Source of the DNA: JANJTB01 sp032027125
GTDB taxonomy: Bacteria; Bacteroidota; Ignavibacteria; Kapaibacteriales; UBA2268
Length of the DNA: 64,000 bases
NCBI GenBank assembly: GCA_032027125.1
Contig: JAVSMQ010000001.1
Location: 718,160 to 782,159, forward strand
Direction of reading: 5' to 3'
In this document: positions 24,133-34,730 of the stretch, one piece after another
How the letters are laid out: each line of letters begins with the position of its first letter
How positions within the stretch are numbered: the stretch's first letter is position 1
Position numbers and translations under genes: made by a program
The notes under the pieces: generated by a model
Told to the model about the DNA's origin: nothing
The model's database searches: none
Seen by the model: only the letters and a program-made list of their open reading frames with translations

Positions 24133-27100
24133 TTATTTGACTACATTTAATTTAGATGTCAATACTACATTACCGCCTTTAAGAACAACGGTATATGAAC
24201 CTGAAGGAATCTGTGAAGTGTTCACATCAAATTTATGTACACCCTGATTCATTCTGCCGCTTGCTATGCTGATAACTTCTTTTCCGTTAACATCATACAA
24301 GGCTACAGTGACTTCCATTTCATTTCCAAGTGTGAACTCAACAGTAGTGTTATCACTTGCAGGATTTGGCTTAACATCTTCAAGATTAATTGTACCATTG
24401 ATACTTGTCAAAGTTACAATTTTCTCGTCGCTGTATTCATAATCACCGTTTCTGTCAATCATCTTGAGTCTGTAGATATATGATTTACCCATTTCGACTT
24501 TCGAATCAACAACAGGTCCGTAGTAATTTGTAATGCTGCTGTTACCAACTGCCTCAACCTCATCAATTGGTAAGAAGTTCTTACCTGTTTCATTGTTTGC
24601 AGTTCTTTCGATTACAAACTTTGAATTATTGACTTCGCTGGCTGTAACCCAGTTAATATCAACTCTGGTGCCTGCCTGTTTCGCATTAAAACTGATTAAT
24701 TCAACGGGTATAACATTACCGTCATTGAATTCAGCATAATCAAAGAAGGCACGGATGATACCATCAAGATTTGCCCAATGTCTCCATTCAACACCTGAAA
24801 ATACAACATTATATTTTGTATATTCTGTTGCAAGTACTGCTATACGCTTGGCATCAGGAGCCTGTGGACCATCTGTTATATCTTCAATATGAGACTTGTA
24901 TTTCATACCGATGAGAGTATTACCAATACCCGGATTATTTATCATGTTTGCTGCAACTCTGGGGTAATCATCACCAAAGAAATCAGTAGAACGAACCATA
25001 AATTCGTTATCCCTGCCAATAATTATACCGGTAACATATTTTCCGTTATAATCACCGTCCGGACCCATTGGATTTTCAGGATTGCCAATTTTAGCAGAAA
25101 GTACATTTCTCAACCAATCGGGGAAGAAAGGTGTTTCATTTCTGACTATTTCCTGACTGCCTACAAACAGATTCTTTTTGTTTTCAAAAGTACCTGATGC
25201 AAGGAATCCTTCTACCTGGTCGCGGTCATATCTTGTCAGTCTTTTAGGAACAAGGCCACCATCAAAATCATGCCCGTCAACCCAGAAGAGAGTACGATAA
25301 ATAGGATAGTTTACTGAGCGCGGCTCCCATCTTTCTCTATCGAAAATATCAATATCAATTCTCGGGTCTTCCAAATCAAGATTTATATACCATCCTAAAC
25401 GGAAGAATGTTGCTTTTAGACTGTCCAAATTCAAATTACCAGCAATAATATCAAGCGGGTCATTGCCATCAAGTTTGGTAGTTTTGATATTTTCACCGGA
25501 AATAAGAAGCTGTACCGGGCTCTTACGGATAAAGAATCTGATTACTTTTTCAATCTTATTATTTATATTATGTTCATCGTCCTGTAAAGTTATAGTAAGT
25601 TTGTAAAGAGGAGTAACGTTTGCTTCCATTGCCTTAAACTGGTCAGGAACGTTATAACCCACATTTCTCAACTCACCGTAAGTTTTCGGGAAGAATTCGT
25701 AATTGGTCGGAGGGCTGTTAATTCCATCGCTGGTCAAAAAGTCAATTACATTATCCTCAGCAAACAATATGTCTTTCATTGCAACTGCAATTGGTGCTCC
25801 TTCCTGTGAAAATACACCTGAAGCAGTAGTTTCGCGTGCAATTGTAAGGGTTGCATTTTGGTATGATATTGGAAGTTGACCGTTATTACGAACGATAGCC
25901 TTAATAGCAACAGGTGCAGTAGTCATAATATATTCCGACTCACTGAAAGGTAACGGAGCAGTTGCCCTGTAAGATCCCGGAGTTAAGAATGCGACTGCTT
26001 CGCCGTCACGACCGAAAGTTCTGCCGCGGAATTCTACGGCACCAATGTCATATTTTTCACCGGCTTCACCGCGTAATTTGCCATCAATGTCAACTTCGTT
26101 TCCTTCAACTTTCATACCTCTGTTATTAAGAATCGAACCCATAGGTACTGGGTTTTGTTTAATTCTAAGTATGAAAGGTGCAATTCCTGTAAATTCCATA
26201 TCATTAAAGAAATTGCCGTAAACTGAATTCCAATCCTGACCTGTCCAGTTCTGCCATTGGCTTAGTGAAACAAATTCTCTCTTGAAACCCTGCTCAACAA
26301 CTCTTCCTATATTATCAGTTTCAATAAATCTGAATATTGCAGCATTTGGAGATGACACCCAGTAAGCATTTCTGTTTGATTCAAATCCGCCTTTGTTTGG
26401 ATGTAAGCCATAAATCATTAATGCTGCTGTAACAGGATTATTGATATCAATCTGAGCATCCTGAACCGATATCGCATTGTTAAATAATTGTGCATTCTTT
26501 GTATTAAATAAAGATATACCGACAACCGGACCGGTATTTGAAACACCGTCATTACCCAATACTATTGTATTATTTGTAATTACATCATTACGTGAATAAT
26601 AATTGGTAAATTTCGGCTCGAATGTCATTCCGTTCCAGTCAAAATCAGGTTGTTTTCTTTCAGTGGCAAGCATGATACCAATTACAGGTGCATTAGGGTC
26701 AGTAGATTCAAATCCCCAAATCATGTTGTTAATAATACGTAAATTTTCTGCAACATCAGGAAACAGAAATGGTTTGTCAAGATTGACAAAATCATTACGT
26801 GACTGAACAATACTAATACCGTATAATTCATTACCGCCTTTAACATTACTGATTTCATTGGATGAAATATAGAGTCCGATATTATTATACCCGAATTTTC
26901 CATCGCGGGCTTCACCGCCTGCAGCAATTGCAGCAGTATAGAAACCGCATGAACCGAGCACGTCATAAATTCTGTTGCCAAATACTTCAGTATTCATTTC
27001 GTAGCCAAGGAATACGGCAGATTTTGCAACACTATGAATGATGTTACTGTTTATTTTGTTATCGTGATTATAATACTTCTGATATGAATTATTATTGAAA

Positions 27101-29760
27101 TTCAATAATTGACCCATACCAAGAGAAACAACACCATAAGTAAACTTATGAATCTCATTGCCTGAAATCGTATTAAAAGCATTACCCAAAGTGTCAAGTC
27201 TGAAAGGATTAGTTCTCAGAACCGCATCTATCGGTGGACGGCTTCTGATAACAATACCTGAAGAATAAGTTCCTAAAGCCATCACATCATCATCATATTC
27301 AAATCTGTTTAAGAATGAATTAAATGAGCTTAAAGGCAGACGGCAATTATTGGATACAGGCTGTAAAATTCCGTCTTCAATCAACAGATTCTTTATCTGA
27401 ATATTTGAAGCACCGTTACCGAGATAGAAAACAGCTCTGAAATCATTAGTTGTACCAATTATAAATCTCAGTGATTTTTTGGGACCGCCGTCGAAAATGA
27501 TATTCTTAGGTGCGTTTGCATATAAACGTACCATAGGTGAATTCACATTCAAGACAGGTGCATATATATTTGACGGAACATTTGACTGTCCGAAATAAAC
27601 GCCGATACCTGTTGCGGAATACAGATTAATCTGTACACTCGAACGGGTTGCATACTGCGGGTCAACAGTGAATGTCACAGTATTTTTAGGATTATCCATC
27701 CCGATTATATCCGAACTGAAATCAATAGCAGGTGTATTAAGCAAAGGGTTACCTTCAACATAAACTTCATCTTTAAGAAGGAATGTTACAGGACAATCAA
27801 CACCCTGAGCATAAAGTGCATTTACTGCATCAGCAATAGTTGTAAAATGACCGCCTGATTTTGAAATTGAGTATGTACCGCATAAACCGGCTTTAACTTC
27901 AAATGGAACGATTATTTTATTATTTGAAGGCACTTCGTCCAAATCAGCATAAACCTCAATTTCCGCCGTATAAGGGCCTGTGCCTCTTGGAATAAACGGC
28001 ACTTCCCAAACAAGGTCGGTCTCACGAACCAAGCCGCTTGGAAGGTCTTTTAATGGAGCAAGCTGATTATATACTTCAATACCATTATAAGTAATTATGA
28101 ATCTTGCAACAGTATTTGAAATGTCTGATACACCGTTATTGCGGAATCTTGCTGCCAATCTGATTGGTCTGTTGTTGTAAACAGGTGATACGGGGCTTAA
28201 CATAGTCAAAGCCTGAGCATCAATCTGATAAGCAACCTCAAAAAGTTTTTTAGGGTCGCCTTCACGAGGGAATGTATTGTTTGGAAGGAATTTATCAGCA
28301 AACTGATTCTGCATGTGTACTATGACTTTTATATTAAAAAGTCCGATATTTCTGGGCTTGTACAACTGAGAAAAAGTAAGTTCTCTCTGTTGGTTGAACA
28401 GAAGCGGGTCTTCAGGAAATTTAAATTCCTCTTCGATTGCATCAATTTCATTTCCGGCTTCGTCATAAATATAATAAACAGCACGAACATAAGTCAGAGG
28501 ATCGGCACCCTGGTTTTTAACTAAAATTTTAATAGGCACGCCGGGACCTGAGAACTGATAAATTGAACCCGGATTGTAAACTGGTTCCAATATGTCGGTA
28601 ATTGCCAGATCACTTGGGAATGCAATTGTGAATTTTGATGTAGCATAATCCGAATATGGAGTACCGTCAAGATATTCCAAATAAGCATCAATACGATACT
28701 CACCGCTTGGGAATAAAGCTTCGTTTGTCAAATCCAATGCACCGTCAGAAAGTCTTCCTGCAGGTCCTTTGGCATGAGGCATAAATACTCTGATTGCAGT
28801 ACCCACCGGCTGAGGGTTCGGAACAACAAGTTCAGAAGCAGTTATATCAGCGGCATTAATTGCTGTATATATAACTTTAATATTCGGGTCGTTAAGAGGA
28901 CCGAGTATTAAATATCTAACAACTACCTCTTTCTGTGCCGCATCCCTGCTGATTTTAACAAACGGACGTTCGTCACCTGCATAAATCCTGCCTGTTGCCA
29001 GTACAGTATTACTTGAAGGCTGCAAACCTGCTAATTTCGGAGTTGCAGTTAATGTGAAAGAGCGGCCTCTGTAAAAATATTTTCTTACATCCTGTGTTAA
29101 AAAAGGCTGAAGAGTTTCAGGAACATCATAACCATAATAAAATATAGATGATACATAAGGAGCCTGTGGAGAAATATTGATATAGTTTGAATTTCCATTA
29201 CCCTGGAAATACAAGAAACCATCCTGTTCTCCGTATCCGAAACCATTTACATTATTATAAATGATTTTAATTTCGTTAGTTGTCTCATAGAATTTAATCT
29301 GAGCGTCAAATGAATTGCCGCTGAAATCATTCATTACCCTTGCTCCAAGTTGCTGTACCGTCAGTACCCTGAAAGGAGCAGCTCCTTCGTACTTATATGA
29401 GAGCGAACCTGTAGTAAAAAGGTCTCTCTTATACCACGAAATAATATTCGGTATAGTGGGGAAATTGGGAATTTCTTGTGCAATAGGCGACCTTTTGGTA
29501 TTAATGGAAATAAATCCATTTTCATAGGCGTAAATATTAAATACTGTCTGGTTGTCGTAGGTAAACGGGAACTGCATCTGAATCGGAATTTCAAAGTCAT
29601 TTCCTGACAATGAAACCTGCGGATTAACCAATGGTTTCCATACCTCTACATCCTCTCTTATAATAGAACTGGTTATCGGTACCTGAGCAAATATGCCCAT
29701 AGATGACATCAGCACTACTCCCAGAATCAGTAAACTCTTTAGTAATCTGTTTGTTCTCAC
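24133..29760 (-). CDS. Giant T9SS-secreted protein with beta-helix and C-terminal sorting domain
   Basis: Encodes 1875 residues. A signal peptide (to about residue 26) precedes CARDB/immunoglobulin-like segments (PVYNPGSIYQF... ILVKNQGADPLTYVRAVYYIY), a right-handed beta-helix with repeated Asn-rich rungs (about 680-1180, NTISGNEIHKF, NKINSNIIHSV), more adhesive modules, a fibronectin-like domain (VDINWVTASEVNNSKFVIER) and a type A T9SS sorting domain (last 80 residues, VKPNPASDNTTVEF to LNVVK). It is a likely cell-surface adhesin or polysaccharide-binding protein. The start is a GTG with GGAGG 6 nt upstream. Confidence 0.85.
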   Translation of the reverse strand: MRTNRLLKSLLILGVVLMSSMGIFAQVPITSSIIREDVEVWKPLVNPQVSLSGNDFEIPIQMQFPFTYDNQTVFNIYAYENGFISINTKRSPIAQEIPNFPTIPNIISWYKRDLFTTGSLSYKYEGAAPFRVLTVQQLGARVMNDFSGNSFDAQIKFYETTNEIKIIYNNVNGFGYGEQDGFLYFQGNGNSNYINISPQAPYVSSIFYYGYDVPETLQPFLTQDVRKYFYRGRSFTLTATPKLAGLQPSSNTVLATGRIYAGDERPFVKISRDAAQKEVVVRYLILGPLNDPNIKVIYTAINAADITASELVVPNPQPVGTAIRVFMPHAKGPAGRLSDGALDLTNEALFPSGEYRIDAYLEYLDGTPYSDYATSKFTIAFPSDLAITDILEPVYNPGSIYQFSGPGVPIKILVKNQGADPLTYVRAVYYIYDEAGNEIDAIEEEFKFPEDPLLFNQQRELTFSQLYKPRNIGLFNIKVIVHMQNQFADKFLPNNTFPREGDPKKLFEVAYQIDAQALTMLSPVSPVYNNRPIRLAARFRNNGVSDISNTVARFIITYNGIEVYNQLAPLKDLPSGLVRETDLVWEVPFIPRGTGPYTAEIEVYADLDEVPSNNKIIVPFEVKAGLCGTYSISKSGGHFTTIADAVNALYAQGVDCPVTFLLKDEVYVEGNPLLNTPAIDFSSDIIGMDNPKNTVTFTVDPQYATRSSVQINLYSATGIGVYFGQSNVPSNIYAPVLNVNSPMVRLYANAPKNIIFDGGPKKSLRFIIGTTNDFRAVFYLGNGASNIQIKNLLIEDGILQPVSNNCRLPLSSFNSFLNRFEYDDDVMALGTYSSGIVIRSRPPIDAVLRTNPFRLDTLGNAFNTISGNEIHKFTYGVVSLGMGQLLNFNNNSYQKYYNHDNKINSNIIHSVAKSAVFLGYEMNTEVFGNRIYDVLGSCGFYTAAIAAGGEARDGKFGYNNIGLYISSNEISNVKGGNELYGISIVQSRNDFVNLDKPFLFPDVAENLRIINNMIWGFESTDPNAPVIGIMLATERKQPDFDWNGMTFEPKFTNYYSRNDVITNNTIVLGNDGVSNTGPVVGISLFNTKNAQLFNNAISVQDAQIDINNPVTAALMIYGLHPNKGGFESNRNAYWVSSPNAAIFRFIETDNIGRVVEQGFKREFVSLSQWQNWTGQDWNSVYGNFFNDMEFTGIAPFILRIKQNPVPMGSILNNRGMKVEGNEVDIDGKLRGEAGEKYDIGAVEFRGRTFGRDGEAVAFLTPGSYRATAPLPFSESEYIMTTAPVAIKAIVRNNGQLPISYQNATLTIARETTASGVFSQEGAPIAVAMKDILFAEDNVIDFLTSDGINSPPTNYEFFPKTYGELRNVGYNVPDQFKAMEANVTPLYKLTITLQDDEHNINNKIEKVIRFFIRKSPVQLLISGENIKTTKLDGNDPLDIIAGNLNLDSLKATFFRLGWYINLDLEDPRIDIDIFDRERWEPRSVNYPIYRTLFWVDGHDFDGGLVPKRLTRYDRDQVEGFLASGTFENKKNLFVGSQEIVRNETPFFPDWLRNVLSAKIGNPENPMGPDGDYNGKYVTGIIIGRDNEFMVRSTDFFGDDYPRVAANMINNPGIGNTLIGMKYKSHIEDITDGPQAPDAKRIAVLATEYTKYNVVFSGVEWRHWANLDGIIRAFFDYAEFNDGNVIPVELISFNAKQAGTRVDINWVTASEVNNSKFVIERTANNETGKNFLPIDEVEAVGNSSITNYYGPVVDSKVEMGKSYIYRLKMIDRNGDYEYSDEKIVTLTSINGTINLEDVKPNPASDNTTVEFTLGNEMEVTVALYDVNGKEVISIASGRMNQGVHKFDVNTSQIPSGSYTVVLKGGNVVLTSKLNVVK

Positions 29761-30329
29761 TACAAACCTCCAATATACATAAAACTAATTATTTAATTTT
29801 CTTACTAATTATACATGTAAAATCGTGCCGATTTTCTGTATCAACCTGATTTTTTAACATTTTTTTCGATAAATTCATTAACATCTGAACCACTTACAAA
29901 ATAAGAACGTTAGAAATCAAATTTAATTACATGAAAAACACTCGTTTACACTATATTTCAAACAACAGAAATAAATTAGAAAACAGTTTCTTTCTAATCA
30001 TACAAAATTAACAAAATTAATCAACATAAAAATAACAATGTTGATAAATAGTCAAACTTTTATCAAACATTTAAAGAATATTCAAAAAAATCATGCCCAC
30101 GCTTTACATTTACTCCTAATAAAAAGCACATTAAACAGCATATAATTAAAAATATGTTTATTTATTCAATTTACAATATTAAATATAATAATACAATGTT
30201 ACTTAAAAAAGAAAAAAATGTTATTTTTACATATATCTTAGTTGAAAATCATAATTATTTTTTAAATTGTAAAATAAATGTGTAAATTATTCAACAATTG
30301 TGTACTTTTTAGCACATATTTGGAATTTT
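29761..30329. other. Divergent AT-rich promoter region between the T9SS gene and ruvB
   Basis: No gene or conserved RNA was recognised in these 569 bp. Two dyads are visible: TTGATAAA/TTTATCAA (30041-30048/30059-30066) and TTAGAAA/TTTCTAA (near 29977-29997). Either could be a regulator site, but no candidate protein can be named. Confidence 0.4.
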
Positions 30330-31349
30330 ATGTCGAAGAGATCAGAAAATACAGAATCAGAACGTAACTTATCGGATGAACTTGAAAGTTCATTAAGACC
30401 ACTTGATTTTGACGAATTTGTAGGGCAGAGAAAAATTGTTGAAAATCTGAAGATTTTCATTCAAGCTGCTACTAAACGTGGTGAACCTCTCGACCATGTT
30501 CTGCTGACCGGACCTCCCGGACTCGGCAAAACAACACTAAGTCATATCATTGCCCGTGAGATGGGTGCCAATCTCAAAATCACTTCGGGTCCGGTACTCG
30601 AAAAACCTGGTGATTTAGCCGGACTGCTTACAAATCTTCAGGAAGGCGATGTTATGTTTATTGATGAGATTCACCGTCTGAATAATGTGGTTGAGGAATA
30701 CCTCTATTCCGCAATGGAGGATTATACTTTAGATATAATGATAGATTCGGGTCCATCGGCACGTTCGATTCAAATCAGCATTCCGAAATTTACTCTTGTG
30801 GGTGCAACTACACGTGCAGGACTGATAACTGCACCACTTCTAAGCAGGTTTGGTGTTGTTTCACGTCTTGATTATTATGATGCCCGAGATTTGATTCTTG
30901 TAGTTCTGAGGTCATCCGGCATTTTGAAAGTCGAAATTCACGAGGATGCAGCTTGGGAAATTGCATCAAGAGCACGAGGAACTCCACGTATTGCAAACCG
31001 ATTGCTTCGAAGAACCAGAGACTTTGCTCAGGTAAAAGGCAATGGCATAATTGATTTGGATATTGCAAGATATGCTCTCGAATCGCTTGAAGTTGATGAG
31101 TTCGGTCTTGATGATATGGACAAGAGAATTATTTTGACAATTATTGAAAAGTTTTCCGGCGGACCGGTCGGGCTATCTACAATTGCAGCATCAATCGGTG
31201 AAGACCCGGGAACCATTGAAGAAGTATATGAGCCTTTTTTGCTTCAACAGGGATTTATTCAGCGTACAGCCCGCGGCAGAACAGCTACCGAAACTGCTTA
31301 TAAACACTTCGGAGTTGACCGCGGCAAGGGCAATACACTGCTGTTTTAG
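30330..31349 (+). CDS. ruvB: Holliday junction branch-migration helicase RuvB
   Basis: Encodes 339 residues from the ATG at 30330 (a GTG at 30300 is also in frame). RuvB is the hexameric ATPase motor that pulls DNA through the RuvA-bound junction. Present are Walker A GPPGLGKTT, Walker B DEIHRL, sensor 1 GATTRAGL, the arginine-finger region PLLSRFG, and the C-terminal winged helix ending RTARGRTATETAYKHFG. The length is typical. It is monocistronic here; ruvA and ruvC are not in the window. Confidence 0.97.
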   Translation: MSKRSENTESERNLSDELESSLRPLDFDEFVGQRKIVENLKIFIQAATKRGEPLDHVLLTGPPGLGKTTLSHIIAREMGANLKITSGPVLEKPGDLAGLLTNLQEGDVMFIDEIHRLNNVVEEYLYSAMEDYTLDIMIDSGPSARSIQISIPKFTLVGATTRAGLITAPLLSRFGVVSRLDYYDARDLILVVLRSSGILKVEIHEDAAWEIASRARGTPRIANRLLRRTRDFAQVKGNGIIDLDIARYALESLEVDEFGLDDMDKRIILTIIEKFSGGPVGLSTIAASIGEDPGTIEEVYEPFLLQQGFIQRTARGRTATETAYKHFGVDRGKGNTLLF

Positions 31350-31436
31350 TCAGGTTAGCAGAGATTTGAGAAATTTTCGTTATTAAAATAATATTTTATT
31401 TTTGATGTCAATATTTTTTTAAAAGTTGAGTATAAT

Positions 31437-31646
31437 ATGCAATATAACGTAAATATTAATGAAAAGACTGTTGAAGAGCTCTTTCAAAAATTCAAAACGA
31501 ATGACTTAAATAATATAATCAATAATCTTCTTCATGATGCATTAGAAAAGAAAAAGGGTAAAATTGAAGATTTTTTCGGTAAAGTTGATTATGTAGAAGA
31601 TTACGATTATAAATCGCTGAGGAATCGAAATGAAAGTATTGATTGA
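31437..31646 (+). CDS. VapB-like antitoxin
   Basis: Encodes 69 residues. The short N-terminal strand and helix (MQYNVNINEKTVEELFQKF) suit a small DNA-binding antitoxin, and the acidic, aromatic tail (GKIEDFFGKVDYVEDYDYKSL) is like VapB C-termini that plug the PIN active site. It overlaps the following PIN toxin gene by 17 nt, which supports the pairing. Confidence 0.65.
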   Translation: MQYNVNINEKTVEELFQKFKTNDLNNIINNLLHDALEKKKGKIEDFFGKVDYVEDYDYKSLRNRNESID

Positions 31647-32052
31647 TACTTCAGTTTGGTCATTAGTATTCAGAAGAAAGTCAGAATCAGACATTGCAAA
31701 AAGTATTGAACAAGAACTTAGAAGTCTGATAAAAAGTGGTTCTGTTGAGTTAATTGGAGCTATCCGGCAGGAAATATTATCAGGAATTTCATCCGAAATC
31801 GTTTTTAAAAAACTTGTAATTGCACTACAGGAGTTTTCAGACTTATTAGTTAACTCCGATATACATGTTAAAGCAGCCGAATGCTTTAATATTTGTCGAA
31901 GTAAAGGTATTCAAGGCTCTCATACTGACTTTTTGATATGTGCTGTCTCAATCTTTTATAATATCCCAATTTTTACATTAGACAAAGATTTTGAAAATTA
32001 CAAAAAATATCTGCCCATTTCACTTCATGATTACCTAAGAATTAATAACTAA
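31630..32052 (+). CDS. VapC-like PIN-domain toxin
   Basis: Encodes 140 residues. The PIN metal site is recognisable: VLIDTSVWSLVF (first Asp, residue 6), Glu in IRQEILSG (about 48), GSHTDFLICA (about 100) and FTLDKDFENY (last Asp, about 118). VapC toxins cleave tRNA or rRNA. The ATG lies inside the antitoxin gene. No obvious terminator follows. Confidence 0.82.
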   Translation: MKVLIDTSVWSLVFRRKSESDIAKSIEQELRSLIKSGSVELIGAIRQEILSGISSEIVFKKLVIALQEFSDLLVNSDIHVKAAECFNICRSKGIQGSHTDFLICAVSIFYNIPIFTLDKDFENYKKYLPISLHDYLRINN

Positions 32053-32209
32053 TATAATTATTCTTGATATAATGTTAGTTAGGGATGGAATGAAAACTTG
32101 TCAGTAATTTTGTTTTTTAGCTTGGTAACATCAGAAATCCATACTTGATAAGGATAATAAAAGAGTTATGTTATTTGATACGTTGTTTAAAATTTCGCAG
32201 TTAAACGAA

Positions 32210-32275
32210 TAAATCCACCTTAATCCCCCTTTTTCAAAGGGGAAAAGTGAGTGAAGCGAACAGGAGGATTTTAAT
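32210..32275 (+). repeat. Short palindromic intergenic repeat
   Basis: AAATCC at the left and GGATTT at the right flank a CCCCTTTTTCAAAGGGG hairpin, followed by GTGAGTGAAGCGAACAGGAGG. A related palindrome (AAATCCCCCTG/CAGGGGGATTT) lies at 61642-61698, so a dispersed element is likely. The rest of the 32053-32393 gap is AT-rich, ending in an AAGGAG ribosome site. Confidence 0.45.
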
Positions 32276-32393
32276 TTTGCGAATGAGATTTTTTTTGGAA
32301 ACAGAAGTTCAGAATGTGTTATTTAGAATCTAAGTTGAAACAATCAATTTTTTATTACGTAAAAACAAATTAGAATTTATATAAGGAGATTTG

Positions 32394-33323
32394 ATGGAAA
32401 TTGTAAAAGTTGAAGGCATCACAAAGTCTTTCGGAAATTATAAGGCTGTGAATAACGTCAGTTTTTCTGTATCGGAAGGTAAAATCTTTGGATTACTCGG
32501 TCCGAACGGTGCCGGAAAAACTACCACAATCAGAATGATAACAAATATACTGTATCCGGATTCCGGGAAAATTGAAGTAATGGGCAAACCAACCGGAACA
32601 GATGTACAGAATATTTTAGGTTATCTGCCCGAAGAAAGAGGTTTATATAAAAAGCTTAAGGTAATTGACCAGCTTGTTTATTTTGCCAGACTTAAGGAAA
32701 TTCCTAAAGCTCTTGCTACACAGAGGGCAATGGAATGGCTTACCAAATTAGGTGCTGCAGGTTGGGAAAATAAGAAAATTCAGGAACTGTCAAAAGGGAT
32801 GCAGCAAAAAGTTCAGTTTATTTCTACAATTCTCCACAACCCTACAGTAATGATTCTGGACGAACCTTTCTCAGGATTCGACCCGATTAATACCGAACTT
32901 TTAAAATCTATCATTTTGGATATGAAAGCAGTAGGCAAAACTATAATTCTCTCAACACACGTTATGTCGCAGGTTGAACAAATGTGCGACGATTTGGTGT
33001 TAATCAATAAGGGTAGTGTAGTACTTGCAGGCGGTGTCAGAGAAATTAAATCAAGATTCGGAAAAAATACGGTGATAATTGAATTTGATGGAGACTCCGG
33101 TTTCCTGAATAATCTAAACGGAATCAGAATAAACGACAAATCATCCAACAGGGTGGAATTTAAACTTGAAGACCCGAATTTATCAACTAATTATATTCTT
33201 CAGGAAGCTATGAGGAATAATGTTAAAATTATTAAATTTGAAAAAGTCGAACCAAGCCTTCATGAGATTTTCATTGATGTTGTTGGTAAGGAAAACATAA
33301 AGGACGCAAACCATGAAAATTAA
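32394..33323 (+). CDS. ABC transporter ATP-binding protein (NatA-like)
   Basis: Encodes 309 residues. Walker A is GPNGAGKTTTIRM, signature LSKGMQQKVQF and Walker B VMILDEPFSGFDP. The long C-terminal tail after the core (about 220-309) is typical of the NatA/DrrA-type exporters that pair with an ABC-2 permease. An AAGGAG site 5 nt before the ATG fixes the start. It overlaps the permease gene by 11 nt. Substrate unknown; NatAB relatives export sodium or drugs. Confidence 0.9.
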   Translation: MEIVKVEGITKSFGNYKAVNNVSFSVSEGKIFGLLGPNGAGKTTTIRMITNILYPDSGKIEVMGKPTGTDVQNILGYLPEERGLYKKLKVIDQLVYFARLKEIPKALATQRAMEWLTKLGAAGWENKKIQELSKGMQQKVQFISTILHNPTVMILDEPFSGFDPINTELLKSIILDMKAVGKTIILSTHVMSQVEQMCDDLVLINKGSVVLAGGVREIKSRFGKNTVIIEFDGDSGFLNNLNGIRINDKSSNRVEFKLEDPNLSTNYILQEAMRNNVKIIKFEKVEPSLHEIFIDVVGKENIKDANHEN

Positions 33324-34620
33324 AGGCTCAAAAATCTGGACTATTATTCAGCACGAATATACTTCAAAAGTTAAATCACGCGGTTTCATTCTCGGAACTA
33401 TTCTTGCCCCGCTCGGTATTGTATTGATTTATGGTGCTATGATAGCTGTTACTCTTTTGTCTTCCGGTCAGACAACATTGAAAATTGCCATACTTGATTA
33501 TACCGGACAAATTGGTACTGAACTTGTTGCACGTGATACATCAAAATTTTTCCTAACTACAAAAAGTGAGAAAGAACTCAGAAAAGAAGTTCTTGATAAA
33601 ACTCTTGATGGTTATCTTGTTTTGAACAATGATTTCCTCCAGACAGGTAAAGCGGATGTATTTACAAGTGGCGGCGGTGGACTTGGATTTATCAAATCTA
33701 TTGAAACTAATTCCGAGGATATTATAGTCAACAAAAAGCTGAAAGAAATCGGTGCCGGACAGAATATAATTGATTTGGTAAACAGCGGAGTATCAATCAC
33801 AACCAAAAAAGTCACCGCTGAAGGAGCAAAAAAAGATTATTCCGAAATTCTTGCATTTCTTGGTTATGCCCTCGGATTTATGATTTACGGTTTGATGTTT
33901 ACCTACGGCAGTTTTGTTATGCGTGGAGTTATCGAAGAAAAGGCAAACAGGATAGTCGAAGTAATAGCATCGTCTGCCCGTCCTTTTGAAATAATGTTTG
34001 GCAAAGTTGTCGGGATTGGTGCTGTAGGACTTACCCAAGTACTTTTCTGGCTGATACTTCTGGTATTGCTTTTTGCAGTCGGCGGTTCTGTTGCTTCAAT
34101 GTTTATCGGTCAGCCTGAAACTGCATCAATGGCACAGGGTGCTGCCGGTTCACAGCCTCAGCAGGCTGAATTGATTCTGTTTTTCCAGAACTTCACAATA
34201 TCCCCTTGGGTAATTGTTGCATTTCTGTTTTACTTCCTTGCAGGTTATTTTATATATTCATCACTGTTTGCTGCAGTCGGCTCTGCAGTTGACCAGGAGC
34301 AGGATGCTTCTCAGCTTTCACTTCCGGTTGCATTGCCGATTATTATTCCGATAATGTTTATTCCGAATGTGATGTCTAATCCTGACGGAACACTTGCAAC
34401 AGTACTTTCGCTGATACCGTTTTTCACGCCGATACTGATGATAGCAAGAATAGCGGCTACAGAAGTACCATTATGGCAGATTGCACTTTCGGTTGTTCTT
34501 CTTGCCGGAACATTTTTGTTGTGTCTGTGGGTTGCTGCAAAGATTTACAGAGTCGGAATACTTATGTACGGCAAAAAACCGACTTTCAAAGATTTGTATA
34601 AATGGTTTAAGATAGATTAA
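33313..34620 (+). CDS. ABC-2 type permease (NatB-like)
   Basis: Encodes 435 residues. One N-terminal transmembrane helix (about 22-42) is followed by an extracytoplasmic domain (about 45-175, KIAILDYTGQIGTELVARD), then about five transmembrane helices between 180 and 425. This is the NatB/YhaP arrangement with a large loop after the first helix. It forms the membrane half of the exporter with the preceding ATPase; the overlapping start implies coupling. A terminator follows. Confidence 0.85.
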   Translation: MKIKGSKIWTIIQHEYTSKVKSRGFILGTILAPLGIVLIYGAMIAVTLLSSGQTTLKIAILDYTGQIGTELVARDTSKFFLTTKSEKELRKEVLDKTLDGYLVLNNDFLQTGKADVFTSGGGGLGFIKSIETNSEDIIVNKKLKEIGAGQNIIDLVNSGVSITTKKVTAEGAKKDYSEILAFLGYALGFMIYGLMFTYGSFVMRGVIEEKANRIVEVIASSARPFEIMFGKVVGIGAVGLTQVLFWLILLVLLFAVGGSVASMFIGQPETASMAQGAAGSQPQQAELILFFQNFTISPWVIVAFLFYFLAGYFIYSSLFAAVGSAVDQEQDASQLSLPVALPIIIPIMFIPNVMSNPDGTLATVLSLIPFFTPILMIARIAATEVPLWQIALSVVLLAGTFLLCLWVAAKIYRVGILMYGKKPTFKDLYKWFKID

Positions 34621-34653
34621 CAAATTCTATAATACAACAATCCCTATTTACTT

Positions 34654-34686
34654 AAAAGCCTTCTCATTAAATTTGAGAAGGCTTTT
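34654..34686. terminator. Bidirectional terminator after the ABC exporter
   Basis: AAAAGCCTTCTC (34654-34665) pairs with GAGAAGGCTTTT (34675-34686), followed by T. It also lies 3' of the minus-strand DUF2283 gene (ends 34731). Confidence 0.85.
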
Positions 34687-34730
34687 TTTATCAATTAATA
34701 TGTTGCTGCAAAATAAAATATTATTGAATA

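Noticed and set aside
24235..28703. Several long open frames opposite or within the T9SS gene
   Set aside because: They overlap a gene with a strong domain structure, have no ribosome site and no recognisable products.
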